In this document: positions 35,635 to 39,811 of the stretch, one piece after another
Layout: each line of letters begins with the position of its first letter
How positions within the stretch are numbered: position 1 is the stretch's first letter
Notes under the pieces: model-generated
Told to the model about the DNA's origin: nothing
Databases searched by the model: none
What the model saw: only the letters and a program-made list of their open reading frames with translations
Translations under genes and position numbers: made by a program
NCBI GenBank assembly: GCA_026874595.1
Contig: CM049307.1
Span: forward strand, 1,017,579-1,081,578
From: Sipunculus nudus
Lineage: Eukaryota; Annelida; Sipuncula; Golfingiida; Sipunculidae
Direction: 5' to 3'
DNA: 64,000 bases

Positions 35635-38318
35635 CATTATTATCATAATTATTATTATTATTATTATTATCATTTTTATTATAATAATTATTATAATTAT
35701 TTCTTTTAAAAACAGTAGTGGTAAAAGTGTATGCGTATAAGTGTAAGTATTATTGTTTTTGTTGTTGTTGTTGTTAATGCCCTTGATTAAAACACACTGT
35801 TGCAAGCATTTTTTTAAAATAAAAAACCATCACACCTGTTAAATACATCATTTAGTTCAGAGCTTTGTGTATCACATAAATGTGATTTTTTTTTCAAGTG
35901 TACGACCCTCCAGCGACTGTGGACCATTCAGGGGACAAGAGTACATGTGGGATCCAATAAGAGACACAGTTAACGAATGGCGAAAGTCAATGACCACTAG
36001 GCTTATCCTTGACCTCTTGACCTCTACAGGCTTCGTGGGATTGTTGGTGGTCTTGTTATTGTATGTGTTTTGAGTTTTGTACATAAGACTTGTAACAAAC
36101 CTACATGAAACTTATGGTACATATTTGGTAGCTGGTCATATCAGCCTGCCTTAATCAGGTGAAATAAAATGAATAAATCTTGTCAAATATTTTCTGGTTT
36201 CTGCACCTTCTAATTATGCTCCTTTATCATGAAAATGGTTAAAATGTTATCTTTATTTTATTTGGTTATATTATATTTTATAAAAAATAAACGTTTCAGC
36301 GTAGAAATGCAAATTACCAGACGTAGACTCATTTAACTGATTAGGGGTATAGATTAGACGAAGAGAATTTGGCATTTTGCAGTAAGATAATAAGTATATT
36401 TTTCTTAGAAAATCACGAAAGATAAATATCTTGTGATGCATTCAGTGTTGGTGTCCACTACACAAGCGTGGTCTTTCAAGGACATGGGCTGATAGTGAAG
36501 GAATGCATTTATAAACAGATTGTTATTTTTTTTCAGTGTTGGTGTACACTACACACGCATGGCCCTTCAAGGACATGAGCTGACAGTGAAGGAACTCAAG
36601 AAACAACTTGAACTGGTAGGTTAACCCAGGAATAAGCAAGAAAAGATGTTACATATATAATACTTAACGTCATATTTACGATAAAACGTACATTATATAT
36701 CAGTGCTTACAATTATTGATATTAATGATAGACCCGCCTAGCAGATGATGCTGTGCTTCAGTCTTCATTTGGCCTATTAAAATGGTGTACCTGTCATAAG
36801 TGAAGGGCACAGTGCGAACATACACTAAAGTGTATACCTGTCAGCTTGTCTAAATTTCCATTAAATGGCATGGGCAGCAAAAGTAACCATATCATTAACA
36901 TGGATTTGTCTACTGGTATACCACAGGAAAAGGAAATGAAGAAACAGGCGATAACATATAAAGATCTGGAAACTTCCACTGTCCAAACAGATATAGACCT
37001 GAGAGCCCGAAGAACTCCAGATCTTGACCACCAGGGCGGCGCCCGTGGTGGAAAAGATGACATAACGGTATTTTTATTTATTTGACGTTTTATAACAAAT
37101 ATTTTATGTTAACTCATCCATGATATATCTCACGACACCTTATGATATATTTCATTCTCCATACATGACACCTTATGTTATGTCAATCTCCACACAGAAG
37201 ATTTATCAAGTAATGTCAAGAGTAATCTGGCCGCACTCACAAATAAAGGTATTTCGCATTGCAATTAAAAATGACTCTACCGGTAATTGTGTCTCGGAAT
37301 TCCCGCTATATATAGATGCAATGCGATCATGAAGTGATACTTGCTGTGGTCATTTCAACATTAAGCCTGGATGAATCTGGGTGAATGACCATTATAGCAT
37401 GTCGATATAACAAGGAGGGCCATATGATCAAGGGTCACTGTGTATGTACTAAGGGCCAGTCCATTATTACAATTCTCACTCTCTATATATTTCGTCATGA
37501 TTATATATTATGTAAGGTGTAGGTGTTAAAGTTAATTGGGACTTTGTGTATTCTAGTGTCAGAGCTGAGTTGCCTGGTAATTACATAATGACTGTAATTG
37601 CTTAGCTTTGATTACATGGCAACACTATTCAGTCCAATTGCACTTTCATTCAGCTCCTGAGCACACCATTGCACCTGTTGTGACACGTCCGGAAAATCTC
37701 TGATTGGCTAACTCATTGTTTATGAATCTTGCTTGAAGACATGCTGTGTGTTGAGAGTCGGTTAGAAACCTCTTCCTCTCCTGTATAGTTAAAATAAAGA
37801 ACAGTATACATCAACTCTGAGACTTGTAAGTTTGTCGCCTATGCATCCCAGGCCAGATGATGATCACTACAACATGTTGACAAATAGTACTGTCGATGCA
37901 AGTGGGTTAGAAATTGCCCAAAAGTCAAGTAAAGCACGCTTAATTCGGTCTTAGTTGACAGGGTCATTTAATATACCGCAATGTAGCTTGACCCTGTGCT
38001 AGAGGTTCAATTTATCAAACTTTTACCGGAAACCAGAAAGAATGAGCAGCACTCGGGGCCCCGCTATTTCTTGAGGCTCCTAAATATTTTTTCCCCTTTG
38101 CTGAAGATCCCCCCAACCCGACACACACACACACACACCGCAATACATGACATATGGATGCCACCATACAGGTCTGCCTGAATGTAAACAATCTCTCCTA
38201 TGTTAATATAAGAATTAGCCGCTAATTGCTTTCTTGTTACTCCTTGCAGGATACAGACCAGGTTAGGCACCTGAGCCAGCCTGATATTCGGCCTAATACA
38301 GACGACAGAGGGCGCTAG
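4178..38318 (+). CDS. TMC: TMC (transmembrane channel-like) gene, spliced, 15 traced exons, N-terminus missing
   Basis: Multi-exon TMC-family membrane protein. TMC proteins are about ten-pass membrane proteins related to TMEM16/OSCA; some form the pore of the hair-cell mechanotransduction channel, others act in ion homeostasis. Traced exons: 4178-4268, 7386-7655, 8333-8481, 8909-9059, 10029-10190, 19714-19856, 20260-20413, 22438-22535, 22877-22969, 26281-26356, 27311-27441, 35899-36060, 36537-36615, 36927-37067, 38250-38318. The last fourteen keep phase throughout and give 625 codons plus a stop; the first adds 30. Signatures in order: IEGTFGSG before TM1, a WLNKTELFQG loop, SGWNF, NPRTEV, CWETYVG, LCW plus LGTFFCPLMP, SKPWRGQ, CGPFRG, then a charged coiled C-terminus (VKELKKQLEL). 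Vertebrate TMCs are roughly 650-950 residues, so the cytoplasmic N-terminus is probably outside the window. The subfamily is not resolved; TMC7/5/6/8-like is a guess. Confidence 0.93.
4475..4575 (-). mobile_element. 101-bp tRNA-like element inside long terminal inverted repeats
   Basis: Outer arms gaaagggtatacac(ag)aaaag at 4475 and cttttccgtgtatacc-ctttc at 4555 form a ~20-bp inverted repeat. The core, read on the minus strand, carries an intact B-box/T-arm-like gtgggttcgaatcccac. No complete cloverleaf with paired acceptor stem was found, so it is a tRNA-derived MITE/SINE rather than a tRNA gene. It sits between two AT microsatellites. Confidence 0.6.
5040..6000 (+). repeat. Dispersed intronic repeat family with ggcgccacct blocks
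   Basis: Recurring modules such as ggcgccacctg, ctagcatcaccaagttttgt, gttggtcacatgactcatat and aaacttagtcatttggccaa appear two or three times here. An inverted fragment of the same family occurs at about 48480-48745. No coding potential is seen; it is probably a non-autonomous element or a retroelement UTR. Confidence 0.55.
6300..7330 (+). repeat. ~1-kb dispersed repeat with internal ~125-bp tandem units, copy 1
   Basis: About five ~125-bp units (6545-7165), each with cat(c/a)t(c/t)...gatag/ggctt...acaagactggtggcgccacctac. gactggtg starts at about 6611, 6736 and 6862, and the decayed form gactagtg at 7104. Flanking parts include ttggcagactgccaact before the array and cccattgcacaggtttgcat after it. 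The same order in reverse is found at 45108-45890. It ends about 55 bp before TMC exon 2. Confidence 0.75.
7386..7655 (+). CDS. TMC: TMC exon 2: pre-TM1 helix, TM1 and first extracellular loop
   Basis: Acceptor ctgctctgctatag, donor gtaagg, phase 0 to phase 0, 90 codons. It encodes FGLWYGHLKKIEGTFGSG, the family's amphipathic pre-TM1 segment, then a long hydrophobic TM1 (about residues 40-68) and an acidic, cysteine-containing loop PAEFCPESILTGE. A 1-kb dispersed repeat ends about 50 bp upstream of the acceptor. Confidence 0.95.
7656..8332. other. TMC intron, nothing else recognised
   Basis: No repeats or coding signal beyond short open frames. The same holds for introns 8482-8908 (which holds a poly-C run at 8551) and 19857-20259. 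Confidence 0.5.
8333..8481 (+). CDS. TMC: TMC exon 3: extracellular loop and TM2
   Basis: Acceptor tgaacttgtag, donor gtaagg, phase 0 to phase 2. The product CWLNKTELFQGAYYNG continues the loop (the join ILTGE/CWLNKTELF matches the family's LTGxGW/F-N-xT-x-FxG pattern and has an N-glycosylation sequon NKT), followed by TM2 AFFWTSVAYYLLTYIVVM. Reading on past the donor gives an immediate stop, as expected for an exon edge. Confidence 0.93.
8909..9059 (+). CDS. TMC: TMC exon 4: cytoplasmic segment after TM2
   Basis: Acceptor acctgaccttgtag, donor gtacgt. One base completes the codon left by the previous exon; it ends in phase 0. It encodes SYRKNYVDAS then VTRIFSGWNFNIT, corresponding to the conserved cytoplasmic FAGWDFxIT-like block of TMC proteins, then a basic run. 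Confidence 0.93.
9412..9650 (+). mobile_element. tRNA-derived SINE with conserved central domain
   Basis: A tRNA-type head has a B box in gacccgggttcgataccgg (9517-9536) and a possible A box about 40 bp before it. It is followed by ggttcattttctcggggtcc and ttcggtttcctccacc. This latter block resembles the ggtTTTCTCCGGGTACTCCGGTTTCCTCC-type core shared by many invertebrate SINEs. The tail is near 9650. It lies in the intron between TMC exons 4 and 5. Confidence 0.7.
10029..10190 (+). CDS. TMC: TMC exon 5: cytoplasmic linker and TM3
   Basis: Acceptor tttttctcag, donor gtaggt, 54 codons, phase 0 to 0. A basic/polar linker (ELLQGGRFKTRETQ) is followed by TM3, VFIHFLVLCLLAASGYIAWY. The intron that follows is 9.5 kb and holds two Gypsy-type elements in antisense orientation. 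Confidence 0.93.
10303..10570 (-). repeat. 3' LTR of Gypsy element 1
   Basis: Shares about 92-95% identity by eye with 14945-15211, from tgttgcgtg(t/c)aaattgaat to ctgttaggagc. One end has the usual tg/ca terminus; the gagc end does not, and no clear target-site duplication is visible. Confidence 0.9.
10836..11201 (-). pseudogene. RNase H remainder of Gypsy element 1
   Basis: Contains LALILALQYFKIYV, VVYTDHNPFVFL (second catalytic region) and DNIIADTLSRI, the usual end of Gypsy RNase H. It is separated from the upstream fragment by a stop near 11200. No integrase follows it before the 3' LTR, which supports the unusual order. Confidence 0.88.
11202..11690 (-). pseudogene. C-terminal RT (connection) and start of RNase H, Gypsy element 1
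   Basis: 11560-11690 encodes LTVYLTKSDFGKTKVIYLG, the segment after the RT catalytic palm, continuing into GMTGYYRRFCKNF and LTKLLKKKEIFLWTDECE, then LCFDASEQAAGAIL, the first catalytic Asp of RNase H. The fingers, palm and catalytic Asp pair expected upstream are missing: only about 190 bp separate this from the integrase C-terminus. Confidence 0.88.
12080..13050 (-). pseudogene. Integrase region of Gypsy element 1
   Basis: Zinc-binding part at about 12750-13050, with CHICQLVGK visible in a broken frame. The catalytic core at 12080-12637 has TATRFPEAIHLRNI, SDQGSNFTSGLF and a downstream RGALESFYSTLK, matching the D-D-E layout (the first Asp region is interrupted by stops near 12650). GPLPR-like linkage is seen between them. 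A chromodomain-less C-terminus continues to about 11880 (CPLQSMYHGPYEIH, TPDRRKETQL). Confidence 0.88.
13073..13582 (-). pseudogene. Retropepsin (aspartic protease) region of Gypsy element 1
   Basis: The active-site motif appears as ILRDTGASQSLL (D-T-G present) and the second conserved strand as LLLGNDLAGGKV, a hallmark of this group. The 169-residue frame is open. A retropepsin would cleave the Gag-Pol polyprotein; this copy is not joined to an open pol. Confidence 0.88.
13847..14365 (-). pseudogene. Gag capsid-like fragment of Gypsy element 1
   Basis: 172 residues open. A lysine/glutamate-rich start is followed by the retrotransposon gag pattern FNEKEVDQFFLHFEKIAEHL, WPLELWPTLVQS, GKAQQVYSAL, YEILKSAVLNAYE and YRQKFLILKR. 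This is the capsid/SCAN-like fold typical of Gmr1-type and related Gypsy gags. The downstream nucleocapsid region (13590-13640) shows a degenerate zinc knuckle, KKPGHVMSVC, lacking the first cysteines. Confidence 0.85.
14945..15211 (-). repeat. 5' LTR of Gypsy element 1
   Basis: Partner of 10303-10570, differing by a few substitutions and one small indel (cacaataaaacat versus cacaacaaacat). Divergence of a few percent points to an old but recognisable insertion. Confidence 0.9.
15212..15918. other. DNA between two Gypsy elements, no gene
   Basis: No protein-level match. Parts may belong to the 3' LTR of element 2, whose far end is not resolved. Repeated ggactcgga-like words near 15683 and 15895 resemble ggacttggactcggg at 10276. 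Confidence 0.4.
15919..15956 (-). repeat. Start of 3' LTR of Gypsy element 2
   Basis: The 38-bp sequence ending gtaccaatacataaca is identical to 19241-19278. On the minus strand it begins tgttatgtattgg directly after the polypurine tract, as an LTR should. The rest of the LTR does not align with the other end. Confidence 0.75.
16300..17064 (-). pseudogene. RNase H and integrase zinc-binding remnant of Gypsy element 2
   Basis: RNase H pieces: GLGVVFSHDMDQGPRPIVC, RKYAQLEKEGLAIGIKRFNK, TVLTDHKPFLS. The distal part has LHDSHPGIVRMKGLSCSYLW WP, the H-H region of the H2C2 finger. No D-D-E core follows before the polypurine tract at 15957. Confidence 0.82.
17095..17830 (-). pseudogene. Reverse transcriptase region of Gypsy element 2
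   Basis: Two overlapping open stretches. The first has LPYGISAAPGLFQSAIEGVL and then VYLYHILVTG where the catalytic YxDD box belongs: both aspartates are absent. The second has MTYLGPEIDAQGIHPDHSK and LRSYMGLVNYYYKFLP (connection domain). The copy is therefore catalytically dead as well as frameshifted. Confidence 0.88.
18050..18350 (-). pseudogene. Protease region of Gypsy element 2 (decayed)
   Basis: Reading the minus strand gives pieces such as IEIDT.ASVSVISDI in the place of the protease active site, with a stop within the motif. Only position and partial motif support this call. Confidence 0.5.
18437..19150 (-). pseudogene. Gag and nucleocapsid region of Gypsy element 2
   Basis: The capsid part shows WISRFDNYLLAARID and RKRALVLHMVG, then MKQCMIQLEEHF, across a stop. 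The nucleocapsid carries two knuckles, CYNCGGHWPHPKGKRC and CAKCGKFNNFASVC; the first has an unusual long spacing before its last cysteine. Confidence 0.82.
19241..19278 (-). repeat. Remnant 5' LTR of Gypsy element 2
   Basis: Identical 38 bp to 15919-15956. Similarity stops after agtcat, so either this LTR lost most of its length or the other one was replaced. Confidence 0.7.
19279..19713. other. End of TMC intron 5, no other feature
   Basis: AT-rich DNA leading to the exon 6 acceptor. Confidence 0.5.
19714..19856 (+). CDS. TMC: TMC exon 6: TM4 and NPRTEV motif
   Basis: Acceptor tttattttgcag, donor gtatta, phase 0 to 2. It encodes LDPLLVPLCLSAINFILPFA then a cytoplasmic FEAYKNPRTEVFMTMIR, the highly conserved loop after TM4 (ExYxSPRTEV-like in other TMCs). 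Confidence 0.95.
20260..20413 (+). CDS. TMC: TMC exon 7: TM5
   Basis: Acceptor ccttgttacag, donor gtaagc. One base completes Arg; it ends in phase 0. It encodes SLVLFVRRTMVLYGTTLTVA plus VFWL, TM5, followed by a cysteine-bearing extracellular segment (SSCSDRD...EAECKQ). A MITE begins 23 bp beyond the donor. Confidence 0.93.
20437..21317. mobile_element. 881-bp MITE with ~19-bp terminal inverted repeats and TA duplication
   Basis: Left end cggcggctgatttaggac, right end gtcctaaatcagccaccg, flanked by TA on both sides (20435-20436, 21318-21319). Just inside each end are palindromic atctcgagat/ctcgagataat repeats (20470-20570; 21205-21290). No transposase is visible. It begins 23 bp after the exon 7 donor. 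The TA duplication fits a Tc1/mariner-type mobiliser, by inference. Confidence 0.85.
21320..22437. other. TMC intron, no gene
   Basis: A short (AT)n run is near 21612-21628. At 21850-21870 a gatggcgccaccagtc word matches the ggcgccacc repeat family elsewhere in the window. Confidence 0.45.
22438..22535 (+). CDS. TMC: TMC exon 8: CWET signature and TM6
   Basis: Acceptor tctatcttcag, donor gtaact, phase 0 to 2. It encodes CWETYVGTKMYQLAVMDLLF and the rest of TM6. CWETxVGQExYKL is the most diagnostic block of the TMC family, so this exon fixes the identity. In TMC structural models TM4-TM7 line the ion path. Confidence 0.97.
22877..22969 (+). CDS. TMC: TMC exon 9: cytoplasmic loop and start of TM7
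   Basis: Acceptor gattcctttag, donor gtatgt. It begins by completing Lys and ends with two bases of a Trp codon. Product LLTRYCCKFIEPDFNIGW then LNLIYSQLLC(W), matching the PEFDIxxNVLxLIYxQTLCW pattern. The donor lies 15 bp from the poly(T) end of an antisense LINE at 22985-25702. Confidence 0.95.
22985..25702 (-). mobile_element. 5'-truncated L1/Tx1-like LINE, antisense in TMC intron 9
   Basis: Minus-strand RT followed by a C-terminal region, ending in a T run on the plus strand (poly(A) tail of the element) at 22984-22991. The 8-bp direct repeat cgataact (22977-22984 and 25703-25710) is a candidate target-site duplication that defines both ends. There is no endonuclease domain, so it is 5'-truncated. 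Frames are broken at about 24930, 25340 and 23500-23540. Confidence 0.88.
23141..24512 (-). pseudogene. LINE C-terminal region (post-RT)
   Basis: Contains GKIQIIKAYIISKFNYYF, FLWNGGKERIKRSVLVQEIE, GGLNVPHLQSLFLASRSGW IKRF and, nearer the 3' end, ETINHLFWDCKITRIFW, the typical L1/Tx1 carboxyl-terminal zinc-binding-like motif (H and C residues). It is split by stops near 23530 and 23860-24030. Confidence 0.85.
24780..25717 (-). pseudogene. LINE reverse transcriptase fragment (L1/Tx1-like)
   Basis: Ordered motifs: LTLDELYNTVKSFQNNKSPG, NDGLPIEFY, LKNWRPISLLNTDYKILSK, SNQTGYVKNRFIGKN, VIALDMEKAFDSLEW (first catalytic Asp), then LLRYADDTIAVL near 24790-24825 with the YADD box intact but in another frame. 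The layout is that of the L1 superfamily. Confidence 0.92.
25880..26167. repeat. 42-bp tandem repeat, about seven units
   Basis: The word gtctaaaattca recurs at 25909, 25951, 25993, 26035 (gtctgacattca), 26077, about 26117 and 26160, a spacing of 41-43 bases. Each unit also has gagacaaatgacacgg-like and gctaatagc-like parts. It ends about 110 bp before TMC exon 10. Confidence 0.85.
26281..26356 (+). CDS. TMC: TMC exon 10: TM7/TM8 segment with duplicated 3' end
   Basis: Acceptor tgatctttcag; the preferred donor gtaggt is at 26357. One base completes Trp, then LGTFFCPLMPLIMIIKLIIM and FYVKR, a close match to the FFxPLLPxIxxIKxxxxFYxKK block. Phase 0 at the end joins exactly to LSIFLTCKPSSKPWRGQ. 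The last part of this exon plus donor is duplicated 39 bp downstream, with a second in-frame donor at 26396. Confidence 0.95.
26335..26408 (+). repeat. 39-bp tandem duplication of exon 10 end plus donor
   Basis: The block atcatcatgttttatgtgaa through ggtaggtatacaac occurs twice with a 39-bp offset (gttttatgtg at 26341 and 26380). Both copies keep an intact GT donor in the same phase. The second copy would add 13 residues (VGIQLIIMFYVKK) and end in VKK, nearer the family consensus than the VKR of the first copy. Confidence 0.92.
26409..27310. other. TMC intron, no other gene
   Basis: AT-rich with two (AT)n tracts (26889-26914, 26955-26988). Confidence 0.5.
27311..27441 (+). CDS. TMC: TMC exon 11: SKPWR loop and TM9
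   Basis: Acceptor atgtgtttgacag, donor gtaagt, phase 0 to 2. It encodes LSIFLTCKPSSKPWRGQ, the cysteine/proline-rich cytoplasmic signature, then TM9 (QLMVFGIMGSVMLVGYGVYG). The next intron is 8.4 kb and contains two satellites and a sense-strand Gypsy element. Confidence 0.95.
27598..28129. other. TMC intron, nothing recognised
   Basis: Lies between the (AT)n tract and the 106-bp satellite. No repeats or coding signal. Confidence 0.45.
28130..28705. repeat. 106-bp satellite, about 5.5 units
   Basis: atcggcg(a/g)(c)cacttcag recurs at 28134, 28241, 28347, 28453, 28555 and 28661. One unit is 102 bp because of a small deletion. The units also share gtgcaccgt(t/g)gg and tataaacacgttaatat. Confidence 0.92.
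28972..29048. repeat. Paired 16-bp palindromes (gacgtgtatacacgtc)
   Basis: gacgtgtatacacgtc at 28985 and cacgtgtatacacgtca at 29029 are near-perfect palindromes about 44 bp apart, next to cttaacacattcgctgc. The combination resembles the end of a piggyBac-like element (TTAA target), but no partner end was found. Confidence 0.5.
29167..29235 (+). repeat. 5' LTR remnant of Gypsy element 3
   Basis: Matches the last ~70 bp of the 3' LTR (ccatcttgataactgaaaat... tgttggagtttattaca). The upstream half is not recognisable. Confidence 0.7.
29440..29720 (+). pseudogene. Nucleocapsid and protease start of Gypsy element 3
   Basis: Zinc knuckle CRGCVKKGHFQLMC, then after a stop the protease active site FKLDTGAAVTVVSE. 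It lies at the expected gag-pol boundary. Confidence 0.8.
29713..30256 (+). pseudogene. RT, N-terminal half, Gypsy element 3
   Basis: EFTKLFKGLGKL leads into the RT; then LTKRNKAVQREIHHMFSLDE, LRQCKIFSKSDANSSFWQLP (first catalytic Asp region), TPYGRYCFNRLRFGISSAPK and FQRTM. It is cut at TMCGI by the nested LINE. A frame change near 29880 separates it from the linker. Confidence 0.88.
30257..31693 (-). mobile_element. LINE 3'-end fragment (L1/Tx1-like) nested in Gypsy element 3
   Basis: The repeat atgtgtggaat (30246-30256 and 31694-31704) flanks the insertion as a target-site duplication and splits the RT codon series exactly. A T run at 30260-30267 is the element's poly(A) tail on the minus strand. 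The content is only the C-terminal part. Confidence 0.9.
30996..31633 (-). pseudogene. LINE C-terminal fragments in the nested element
   Basis: KTQRLIWIKRSILCNNPYAW continues the GGxKxVxxxxxxxxLKxxWIKRL block of L1/Tx1 LINEs; TEVFFIWRFVLAVIPCDWLK lies downstream. Stops separate the pieces. Confidence 0.65.
31694..31880 (+). pseudogene. RT, C-terminal half, Gypsy element 3
   Basis: Resumes at CGILDSLDGVICHMDDILVH, with the catalytic MDD box intact, then AARLTFNFKCELSQNSVK. The join with the part before the LINE is seamless except for one duplicated target site. Confidence 0.9.
31890..32400 (+). pseudogene. RT connection and RNase H, Gypsy element 3
   Basis: IREFQAPQIVRFNGMVYQLA, LLRKDTTWVWEPDQQEAF, then VIAADASSHGTGAILC (first RNase H Asp) and, after a frame change near 32205, the TDH-like region at about 32340-32370. 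Confidence 0.85.
32540..33400 (+). pseudogene. Integrase of Gypsy element 3
   Basis: The linker SKRLHDKAQAQKSGEVI...CKHGWPAYL is followed by a zinc-finger part (RLDMLERLHEGH...), then the catalytic core VVDYYPRWVEIRLL, FATHGIPGLVISDNRPQF and, beyond an inserted poly-C run at 33250-33270, AERAVKTIKDTLKK. The poly-C interrupts the frame inside the core. Confidence 0.85.
33406..33849 (+). pseudogene. Integrase C-terminal segment, Gypsy element 3
   Basis: The longest clean frame in this element (147 codons): GRKLNNSLPVLPSVLKPR, KQKERFYSRHRTRDLPFL, LPGEEVWIIDLDRHGEVV, SYLVQTDKGKIRRNRASL. This is the GPY/F-type tail found after the D-D-E core of Gypsy integrases. Confidence 0.85.
34017..34155 (+). 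repeat. 3' LTR of Gypsy element 3
   Basis: Begins tgctataagagg right after the polypurine tract gaaggggaggag (34005-34016) and ends tctattaca; 139 bp. It contains aataaaa at about 34112. Confidence 0.8.
34156..34814. other. TMC intron with microsatellites, no gene
   Basis: (CA)n then (TA)n at 34252-34340, several short poly-C runs near 34545-34590. Confidence 0.5.
34815..35262. repeat. 43-bp satellite, about ten units
   Basis: Units of ctaaaatcagagatatgtca + catgattaaaccagtaaaca + cag, with a few substitutions (gattaaa/gatcaaa; ccagt/caagt). Ends at ttggagga. Confidence 0.93.
35606..35700. repeat. (AAT)n/(ATT)n imperfect inverted microsatellite
   Basis: An AAT tract followed by an ATT tract, which can pair as a foldback. 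Open frames here are poly-Asn/Ile translation. Confidence 0.85.
35899..36060 (+). CDS. TMC: TMC exon 12: CGPFRG loop and start of TM10
   Basis: Acceptor tttttttttcaag, donor gtatgt. It encodes VRPSSDCGPFRGQEYMW, the conserved extracellular C-G-P-F motif, then a long polar stretch and the first part of TM10 (FVGLLVVLLL). It starts and ends within codons, both matching its neighbours. Confidence 0.95.
36446..36506 (+). pseudogene. Decayed tandem copy of TMC exon 13
   Basis: The stretch starting ttcag|tgttggtgtccactac matches the acceptor and first ~60 bases of exon 13 (with cacta cacaagcgtgg for cactacacacgcatgg). Similarity ends near gaaggaa, before the donor, so the copy has an AG but no matching GT. 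The acceptor lacks the T run of the real exon. Splicing to it would add 91 nt and shift the exon 13 frame, so it is read as a relic. Confidence 0.85.
36537..36615 (+). CDS. TMC: TMC exon 13: end of TM10 and juxtamembrane helix
   Basis: Acceptor with a run of T then cag; donor gtaggt. It completes Phe, then VGVHYTRMALQGHELTVKEL and KKQLEL, matching the post-TM10 basic helix of TMC proteins (VIxxLKEQL-like). A decayed copy of this exon lies 91 bp upstream. Confidence 0.92.
36927..37067 (+). CDS. TMC: TMC exon 14: C-terminal cytoplasmic tail
   Basis: Acceptor tataccacag, donor gtattt, phase 0 to 0, 47 codons. It encodes a charged tail (EKEMKKQAITYKDLETST... GGARGGKDDIT), low in hydrophobic residues. 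Conservation is weak here; support comes from phase, splice sites and position. Confidence 0.8.
37068..38249. other. Last TMC intron, no firm gene content
   Basis: A 51-bp AG/GT-bounded open segment at 37198-37248 could be an optional exon (see findings). 37560-37830 has LTR-like looks (aataaag at 37792) but no partner. (CA)n near 38121-38139. Confidence 0.4.
38250..38318 (+). CDS. TMC: TMC exon 15: last coding exon with stop
   Basis: Acceptor ttgttactccttgcag, phase 0, 22 codons (DTDQVRHLSQPDIRPNTDDR then GR) and TAG at 38316-38318. It is taken as terminal because it ends in an in-frame stop and a poly(A) signal follows. A tail exon cannot be proven by homology. Confidence 0.72.
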   Translation, partial: DTDQVRHLSQPDIRPNTDDRGR

Positions 38319-38555
38319 TGAGACGAAGACCTGGCCCGGGTTGGGTGTCATCGGGTCGCCTGGCATTGACAGGCAGTGATTGTTTTTTTAGGATATTTAA
38401 ACCGTATACAATATCACGGCTTCCTTGTTGTCATATTATCCCTGTCTATATTAATTACTTTGTACATGCACAAACATGTCAACACATACTCATTTTGTAA
38501 ATATCTCTTCAGTTTTAATCATTTGTATATAGGCACTTGTATATCTCATTTTTAG

Positions 38556-38561
38556 AATAAA
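38556..38561 (+). terminator. Candidate poly(A) signal of the TMC gene
   Basis: aataaa lies 238 bases after the putative stop. It is the first match seen after the stop; its use is inferred. Confidence 0.45.
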
Positions 38562-39810
38562 TGGCTGAGTGGTTTTGGAAAGTTAAACATAAAACGCAAG
38601 AAAAATATGATATCTTTTAGTTTTCTTTTTTTTCTAGGTTTATTTATACGTGATTAGGATGAAATTTAAGTGTTCGAATAAGATTAACAAGAAAAATCCT
38701 TATTTTTACATTGGGATATTTGGTGAAATTTAATTATAAAGCGGTACGTATATTGCTTGTCTTATTATATTCCTATTTACCGGAGTCTTGCCTTATTATA
38801 TGCCTGTTTATCTAGATACTTGTCGTATTTTATGCTTATTTTATCAGATGTTGGACTGTGGATATATCAGAGACGGGCCACTCTCCTTGTTTTTCTTTGA
38901 CCGTTATAATCAAAACATCTAAAACAACCATTCATTCCTTTGTGTGGCAGAATTAAACATACTCAGAATAGGCTATACACATTTCTTTGAACTTTTTCAT
39001 GAAAAAGTCGAAATGTTTTTAAAGTGGAGTCATGGCCTGGACTTTGAGTGATCTTGGCCTTGCAATGATCTGCTAGCAACAAAAGTCACACAAAAAGTCA
39101 GGATTTTCTTGGCTTGCTTTTTACCTTGTTATGACATTAAGTAAGCCAATTAACCTTGGATTTAAAGTAAAGTGGTAACTAAAATCATTTGTGAGCATTG
39201 ATCTTGGAAAGCTATATGTGCTGGATAACTAAAAAAACTTCATTTTAAAGAATGTTAGTTTGCCCGTTCATCCAGATATCTTTTGTTTACTATGTAAGAT
39301 ACGACACTGCTTTAACTGTTCACATGTATCTTCATGGGGCTATTCTGTATATAACAGTATATAACAGTAAAACAAGACTTTTGTCTCAGGGGTCTTGCCA
39401 AGATCTTAGGTTTTTAAAAAATCACCATTAAAAGAAATATCTATTTCGTCCCTGTGCAATAGAAAAATAACGATGCTTTAATGGCTTGAGCAAGATTTCT
39501 GTGATATGTAAATTTACCAGATATATGTGATCAAAATATACATTTTTTCAATTACTTGTAACTGTGTTCTGTATTCATATTTATTGGTTTTTCTGATAAG
39601 GCTTGTCTCATATGCTGACTCTCATATTATTCCTTTATTTTTGTGTTCACGCGTTGAGTATGACTTTACTTTTATAAATCTGCCAATCGGCTATCATGGT
39701 TAATCTGCTGTGGTGACATTATATGCAGACATGAGCTGTTAAAGAATGTAAAGTGAATTATGTATTAGCATACCAGTCAAAAATATTATAGGCCTGCATT
39801 TTATAAATTT
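38562..39810. other. Intergenic, nothing recognised
   Basis: No coding, repeat or RNA signal seen beyond short homopolymers and tataacagt duplication near 39348. Confidence 0.45.
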
Positions 39811-39811
39811 A

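Noticed and set aside
35587-35805. Open frame rich in Ile/Asn
   Set aside because: Translation of an AAT/ATT microsatellite.
36794-37063. Minus-strand 89-codon frame over TMC exon 14
   Set aside because: Shadow of the host exon on the other strand.
37500-37830. Solo LTR before the last TMC exon
   Set aside because: Has an aataaag and LTR-like composition, but no defined tg/ca ends or flanking duplication was found.
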